The notes under the pieces were generated by a model. That model made no database searches. It had not been told where the DNA came from and saw nothing but the letters and a program-made list of their open reading frames with translations. The position numbers were made by a program, and so were the translations under genes. DNA of 64,000 nucleotides from Kitasatospora sp. SolWspMP-SS2h. GTDB lineage: Bacteria; Actinomycetota; Actinomycetes; Streptomycetales; Streptomycetaceae. Positions 60,511-64,000 of this stretch are shown here, piece by piece (positions within the stretch are counted from its first letter, which is position 1; each line of letters begins with the position of its first letter). The DNA lies in contig NZ_QLLT01000009.1 of NCBI RefSeq assembly GCF_003259315.1, forward strand, positions 1 to 64,000, in the 5' to 3' direction.

Positions 60511-62607
60511 TCAACGCGGCGGCACCTCGGCCCGCAGCAGGTACCAGCCGTCGTCCGGCCCGGCGGCCAGGGTGCCGCCCGCCCCGGCCAGCCGGACCGC
60601 CAACCCGCCGATCCCGGAGCCGGGCACGGTGACGTCCGCCCCGGCGCCGTCGTTCTCCACCTCCAGCCGCACCGCCTCCCCGGCCGCCGAGACGGCGATC
60701 CGCACGTACCGGGCCCGGCTGTGCCGCAGGACGTTGGTGACGGCCTCGCGCAGCACCACAGCCAGCACGGCCCCCGCCGCGTCCGGTACCGGCCCGTCCT
60801 CCAGCTCCACGGTGATCCCGGCGGCCTCCAGCACCGCCGCCGCCGAAGCCAGTTCGGCGCCGAAGGACAGCCGGGGGCCGTCGGCGGCCACCGCCCCCAG
60901 CTCGGCCCGGCCGCGCTCGGCCAGCCGCACGATGTCCGCCAGCTCGGCCCGGCAGCGGACCGGATCGGCGTCCGCCAGCCGCCGGGCCAGCTCGGCCTTG
61001 AGCAGGATCGCGGTCAGACCGTGCCCGAGCAGGTCGTGCAGGTCCCGGGCGGCGCGCAGCCGCTCGGCGACGACGGCGGCCCGGGCCCGCCCGTCCGCCG
61101 TCCGTTCCAGCTCCCGCACCAGCCGGACCAGCCGGAGCACCGCGTACACCACCACGCAGGTGATCAGCACGCTCACGGCGGTCAGCGCCACCGTGGCCGC
61201 GCCGCCGCCACCGACGGCCCCGGCGGACACCGCCACCGCGCCGGCCAGCGCCGCGCCCGCGCGCAGCGGCAGGGCGATCAGCAGCGAACCGGCCAGGATG
61301 CCGGCCGCGCCGATCCAGTTCCGACCCAGCCAGGGGAGCGGTAGCAGCGCCAGCACCGCGGAGGCGAGCAGCGCGGCGCGGGCGTGCCGCGTCGCGTCCC
61401 GGATCGAGAAGCGGACCTGGAAGGCGCAGAAGACCGCCGCGCATCCCGCCCCGAGGAGCAGCCGGGGGCCGGGGACGAACATCAACGCCCTGGCGCAGAA
61501 CACGGCGAGCACGAACCAGTACAGGCCGAGGGCGGTACGCAGCTCCGGCGGGTCCACGGCGGGCGAGGCCGGCGTCGCGGGCACCGACGCCTCCACCGCG
61601 AAGCGCCCGTCGGCCTCCAGCCCCGCCGCCAGTCGGCCGCCGACCGCGCGCACCCGCCCCGCCAGGTCGTCGAGCAGGTCCGCGCCGAGCGCCGCCGTCG
61701 GCACGCCGTCGCTGACCACCCGCAGCACCACCCGCCCGGCCCGTTCCTCGGTCGAGACCTCGCACCGTCGGGCGTCCCCGACCCGCACCACCGCGGTGAC
61801 CGCCTCCCGCAGCACCGTCGCCAACACCGTCCCGGCCGGGCCCAGCGGCTCCCGGTGCCCGATCCGCAGCTCGGCCGCGACGCCCGCCGAACCCAGCAGG
61901 GCGCGGGCGCTCGCCGCCTCCGGCGCCAGCGAGAGGCTGCGCAGCTCGGCGGCGGCGGCCCGGACCGCCGCCAGCGTCCGGCGGGCCACGCCGATCAACC
62001 CGTCCAGCGCCGCCGGATCCCGGCGCTCCGCCGCCGCCCGGATCGCGGCCATGCCCGGGTCCAACCCCCTCCCCATCGTGGACGCGATGCGCAGCCGCTC
62101 GCCGGTGACCGCGGAGGCCGCGAGTTCCAGCCGGGCGTCGTGGACCCGGCCCGCCAGCAGCGCCAGCGCGGTCACGGCGTAGAGCATGCCGCCGCCCAGG
62201 GCGACCGTCAGCAGCAGGTCGACGGCCTCCCGCACCCCCGGCGCCCGGACCGCCTCCACCAGCACCGCCCCCACCGCCAACACGGCCAGCAGCACCCGAC
62301 GCCGCTCCACCAGCGACGAAGCCACCGGTAGGCACAGCAGACCGACCGAGACCCCGAGCGGCCCCACCGCGAGGAACCCGACCCCCACCTCCACGACCGC
62401 CCACCCGGCCCACCCGGCCCACCCGGGACGTTTCCGGGTGTGCCGCGACTGCAACCCCACCAGCCCGAGGCAGACCCCCACCACCACCGCCCCCACCACC
62501 GGCTCCGCAGCGGCCCGCCCGACCCCCCTCAACAGGTGGGCCAGCACCAGCGCCACCGCCACCGCCCCCACCAACCGCCGCCCCACCAGCCCGCGTCGCT
62601 TCCCCAC
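60511..62607 (-). CDS. Histidine kinase with duplicated kinase modules, the first inactive
   Basis: 698 residues. The first half has about five membrane helices, then a HisKA_3-like segment VTGERLRIASTMGRGLD that lacks the phospho-acceptor His and an ATPase-like region (LREAVTAVVRVGDA) lacking the N-box Asn. The second half repeats the plan: about four helices, then VVAERLRAARDLHDLLGHGL with the His, LREAVTNVLRHSRA with the N-box Asn, and a GSGIGGLAVRLAGAGG G-box. So one active and one degenerate module are fused. GTG start at 62605-62607. Converges on the response regulator gene (20 bp). Confidence 0.88.
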   Translation of the reverse strand: MGKRRGLVGRRLVGAVAVALVLAHLLRGVGRAAAEPVVGAVVVGVCLGLVGLQSRHTRKRPGWAGWAGWAVVEVGVGFLAVGPLGVSVGLLCLPVASSLVERRRVLLAVLAVGAVLVEAVRAPGVREAVDLLLTVALGGGMLYAVTALALLAGRVHDARLELAASAVTGERLRIASTMGRGLDPGMAAIRAAAERRDPAALDGLIGVARRTLAAVRAAAAELRSLSLAPEAASARALLGSAGVAAELRIGHREPLGPAGTVLATVLREAVTAVVRVGDARRCEVSTEERAGRVVLRVVSDGVPTAALGADLLDDLAGRVRAVGGRLAAGLEADGRFAVEASVPATPASPAVDPPELRTALGLYWFVLAVFCARALMFVPGPRLLLGAGCAAVFCAFQVRFSIRDATRHARAALLASAVLALLPLPWLGRNWIGAAGILAGSLLIALPLRAGAALAGAVAVSAGAVGGGGAATVALTAVSVLITCVVVYAVLRLVRLVRELERTADGRARAAVVAERLRAARDLHDLLGHGLTAILLKAELARRLADADPVRCRAELADIVRLAERGRAELGAVAADGPRLSFGAELASAAAVLEAAGITVELEDGPVPDAAGAVLAVVLREAVTNVLRHSRARYVRIAVSAAGEAVRLEVENDGAGADVTVPGSGIGGLAVRLAGAGGTLAAGPDDGWYLLRAEVPPR

Positions 62608-62623
62608 CCGCGCATCGTAGGGG

Positions 62624-62692
62624 GCCCTCGATCAGGCGGAGGGTGCGGGATTCGAACCCGTGCGGGATTTCCCCCAACGCGCTTTCCCATTC
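62624..62692 (-). tRNA. tRNA-Ser 3' fragment (att-site remnant)
   Basis: The minus strand carries the 3' part of a tRNA-Ser: the end of the anticodon arm (GGAAAGCG), a variable arm, the T-loop GTTCGAATC, the acceptor strand ACCCTCC and the flank CGCCTGATCGA. It aligns with the intact tRNA-Ser(GGA) at 63694-63778 plus 15 bp of 3' flank at about 85% identity. The 5' half (acceptor 5' strand, D-arm) is absent, so it cannot be a functional tRNA. Confidence 0.85.
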
Positions 62693-62819
62693 GCCTCGAT
62701 GTCGTTCACCGGGATCCGCGGCCGTCCTGAACAGCAGTGGAGCGAACCGTTGGACGGGGCTTGGACCCGGTTGGACCGGAGTGAACGAGATCAGAAGTGA
62801 GACCACGGGACCGCGCGTC

Positions 62820-63086
62820 CTACTTGCCGTAGTGGTAGCGACACGCGATGACGCACAAGGTGTCGGTCTGCTCCTCCAGGACGTAGACCAGGCGGTGTTC
62901 CTGGTCGATTCTGCGGAACCAGGCGCCGATGAGCTCGTGCCGCAGGGGTTCGGGCTTGCCGATGCCCTCGTTGCCGTTTCGGTGGATGTCGTCGATCAGC
63001 AGGTTGATGCGCTTGAGGAGTCGGCGGTCGTCCGCCTGCCAGGACAGGTAGTCGGCCCAGCCGTGTTCGGTGAACTGGACTTTCAC
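62820..63086 (-). CDS. yoeB: YoeB/Txe-family ribosome-dependent mRNA endonuclease toxin
   Basis: 88 residues of the RelE superfamily. Typical YoeB features are visible: KRINLLIDDIHRNGNEGIGKPE (with the catalytic Glu), WFRRIDQEHRLVY (Arg) and the C-terminal ACRYHYGK with catalytic His-Tyr. YoeB cleaves mRNA in the ribosomal A site when free of antitoxin. The GTG start overlaps the antitoxin stop (GTGA). The gene is less GC-rich than its neighbours. Confidence 0.93.
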   Translation of the reverse strand: MKVQFTEHGWADYLSWQADDRRLLKRINLLIDDIHRNGNEGIGKPEPLRHELIGAWFRRIDQEHRLVYVLEEQTDTLCVIACRYHYGK

Positions 63087-63361
63087 GCGCCCTGCTCGGT
63101 GAGGTCCCCGGGGTCGATCAGTTCGTGGGTCGCCGTACGGCCTTCCCGGTACTCCCGCAGGGAGTGGCGAAGGTGCTCGGCATTGGCCGGGGACCGTAGG
63201 AGGTAATCGGTCTCGCGGAGCGAGGCGTACTCGGCCAGCGAGACGACGACCAGCGGCTCGTGGCCGGCGCGTGTGATGACGAGCTCTTCGGCGTCACTCT
63301 CGACGGCGTCCAGCGCGGCGGCGAGGTTGCCGCGGAGCTCGGTGGCACTCATCGTCTTCAT
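63083..63361 (-). CDS. yefM: YefM/Phd-family antitoxin
   Basis: 92 residues. The N-terminal DNA-binding fold MSATELRGNLAAALDAVE, the VITRAGHEPLVVVSLAEYASL core and a C-terminal acidic toxin-binding tail (HELIDPGDLTEQGA) are typical. It neutralises the YoeB toxin encoded next and autorepresses the pair. The ATG at 63359-63361 sits 7 nt after a TATTCT -10-like sequence on the minus strand, suggesting a leaderless mRNA. Confidence 0.93.
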   Translation of the reverse strand: MKTMSATELRGNLAAALDAVESDAEELVITRAGHEPLVVVSLAEYASLRETDYLLRSPANAEHLRHSLREYREGRTATHELIDPGDLTEQGA

Positions 63362-63388
63362 GACGTACAGAATAACGTACGTCTAGCG
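63362..63388 (-). promoter_or_regulatory. Toxin-antitoxin promoter/operator
   Basis: GACGTACAGAATAACGTACG contains two ACGTAC repeats around an AT core. On the minus strand TATTCT lies 7 nt before the ATG and fits a -10 element. The repeats are plausible YefM-YoeB sites. Confidence 0.5.
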
Positions 63389-63651
63389 AGTGCGCCGGGG
63401 TAGGTGGCGGGGGTCGAGCCATTGCTGCGGCCGAGAAGCCGGAAGCGATGGTGCTGGACGGCCGCACTGTCAGGGGCCGGGATGCGCCGGATGATGCGAA
63501 CCTGCTCGTCGCGGGGGAGCGATGGCCGCCGAATCCGCCGCGCGTGAGTTCCGGCGCGACATCCTCCGGGAATCCGTACCGCGCTTCCGGCGTGCGGCCA
63601 GTGCGCGAGCGGAGCGGACGCGACACGACTGATGGCCGGGCCGAGGAACGC
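63389..63651. other. Gene-free interval inside the tRNA-Ser/TA island
   Basis: About 260 bp between the TA promoter and the tRNA terminator. No ORF has a convincing start or family. A plus-strand frame from 63448 (MVLDGRTVRGRDAPDD...) could be a remnant peptide but runs into the tRNA terminator. Confidence 0.4.
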
Positions 63652-63687
63652 CGAAGGCCCGGACCGCAGTTGCGGTCCGGGCCTTCG
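63652..63687 (-). terminator. Terminator of tRNA-Ser(GGA)
   Basis: Perfect 17-bp stem CGAAGGCCCGGACCGCA / TGCGGTCCGGGCCTTCG with a 2-nt loop, ending 7 nt beyond the tRNA 3' end. Confidence 0.9.
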
Positions 63688-63693
63688 ATCAGG

Positions 63694-63778
63694 CGGAGGA
63701 TACGAGATTCGAACTCGTGAGGGGTTGCCCCCAACACGCTTTCCAAGCGTGCGCCCTAGGCCTCTAGGCGAATCCTCC
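63694..63778 (-). tRNA. tRNA-Ser (anticodon GGA)
   Basis: Class II tRNA of 85 nt: acceptor GGAGGAT/ATCCTCC, anticodon stem CACGC/GCGTG with loop TTGGAAA (anticodon GGA), long variable arm and T-loop GTTCGAATC. Discriminator G; CCA is not encoded (next bases are CCT). Confidence 0.97.
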
Positions 63779-63821
63779 GTGGGAGAGCTTAGTACACGTG
63801 GAGGGGTGGTTGCGACCACGG

Positions 63822-63891
63822 TCTCGCAGGTGGGTGGTGGGGGTGGCCTGGGGATCGGAGTTGGGGGTGGGTGGGGGGAGTGGGGGTCGGG
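63822..63891 (+). other. G-rich tract with quadruplex potential
   Basis: Plus-strand run with GGGGG-T-GGG-T-GGGGGG-AGT-GGGGG at 63863-63886 and more G tracts before it. It lies directly upstream of the SRP RNA promoter region, between divergent tRNA-Ser and SRP RNA genes. Confidence 0.6.
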
Positions 63892-63897
63892 ATCCGC

Positions 63898-63903
63898 TAC
63901 TCT
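63898..63903 (+). promoter_or_regulatory. -10 element of the SRP RNA gene
   Basis: TACTCT, 7 nt before the inferred RNA start. No good -35 is visible in the G-rich sequence upstream. Confidence 0.4.
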
Positions 63904-63910
63904 TGGGGCA

Positions 63911-63997
63911 GCCCCTCGCGTGGCGCTATCTCTCTGAACTCCCCCAGGGCCGGAAGGCAGCAAGGGTAGGAGGGCTCTGGCGGGTGCGCGAGGGGTC
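63911..63997 (+). ncRNA. ffs: Small signal recognition particle RNA (4.5S type)
   Basis: The universally conserved SRP domain IV sequence GGGCCGGAAGGCAGCAAGGG is present at 63947-63966. The outer stem pairs CCCCTCGCG (63912-63920) with CGCGAGGGG (63988-63996), and inner helices fit the ~87-nt bacterial form. It binds Ffh for cotranslational membrane targeting. The gene is complete but its terminator lies beyond the window. Confidence 0.95.
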
Positions 63998-64000
63998 CTT

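Noticed and set aside
60131..62806. An 891-codon minus-strand frame over the kinase gene
   Set aside because: Another GC-bias shadow; the kinase frame has recognisable helices and catalytic motifs, this one only Gly/Arg/Ala runs.

Overview
The window is GC-rich chromosomal DNA from a high-GC actinomycete, most likely Streptomycetaceae (Streptomyces or Kitasatospora). Signs are the very strong G/C third-position bias, many GTG starts, overlapping GTGA/ATGA stop-starts, paired SigB/SigF-type sigma factors, tadA with its actinobacterial partner, upp, and a small SRP RNA beside tRNA-Ser. From memory, the block of two sigma factors, Dabb protein, tadA and upp resembles the sigN-sigF region of S. 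coelicolor; I could not verify this. No biosynthetic cluster, prophage, transposase or CRISPR array is visible.

Layout. 1-9.6 kb: tRNA-Arg; a haemoglobin/flavohaemoglobin pair; a large wall-spanning Ig-like surface protein; an SPFH protein translationally coupled to an NlpC/P60 hydrolase; aldo/keto reductase. 9.6-17.6 kb: tyrosine phosphatase, two SigF-type sigma factors, tRNA-Ser(CGA), tadA, upp, LytR_C protein. 17.7-24.7 kb: a protein of unknown function divergent from an alpha/beta hydrolase, PEBP and SixA proteins, a propeller lipoprotein, and an amidase that has lost its 5' third. 24.7-35.7 kb: several regulator-target pairs (TetR/oxidoreductase, WYL-MerR/DinB, ECF41 sigma/NAD(P)-binding partner, GlxA, ECF sigma/membrane partner), GAPDH and a serine hydrolase. 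36-40.5 kb: DrrAB-like ABC exporter and DUF4097 protein facing an IS30-HTH/MarR fusion regulator across a palindrome-rich region, then a gene frameshifted by an 8-bp tandem repeat. 40.6-48.3 kb: secreted lamin-tail protein, LysR, metallophosphoesterase, secreted propeller protein, and a LysR/ketopantoate-reductase pair both lacking 5' ends. 48.6-56.2 kb: DEAD-box helicase, cold-shock protein with a hairpin leader, TetR facing a rhomboid-like membrane protein through twin operators, helicase-associated/WYL protein. 56.6-62.6 kb: MacB-type ABC exporter, response regulator and a duplicated-module histidine kinase. 62.6-64 kb: a tRNA-Ser 3' fragment, a YefM/YoeB toxin-antitoxin pair, the intact tRNA-Ser(GGA) and the SRP RNA.

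The most notable points are: (i) a roughly 1-kb toxin-antitoxin island bounded by an intact tRNA-Ser and a displaced copy of its 3' half, the geometry of a tRNA-integrated element reduced to its TA pair; (ii) a gene put out of frame by one extra 8-bp repeat unit; (iii) two independent head-to-head junctions where genes on opposite strands appear to have lost their 5' ends; (iv) a histidine kinase with a dead duplicate module; (v) a rhomboid-like protein under twin TetR-type operators; (vi) an IS30-type DNA-binding domain recruited into a MarR-like regulator of an ABC/DUF4097 operon.
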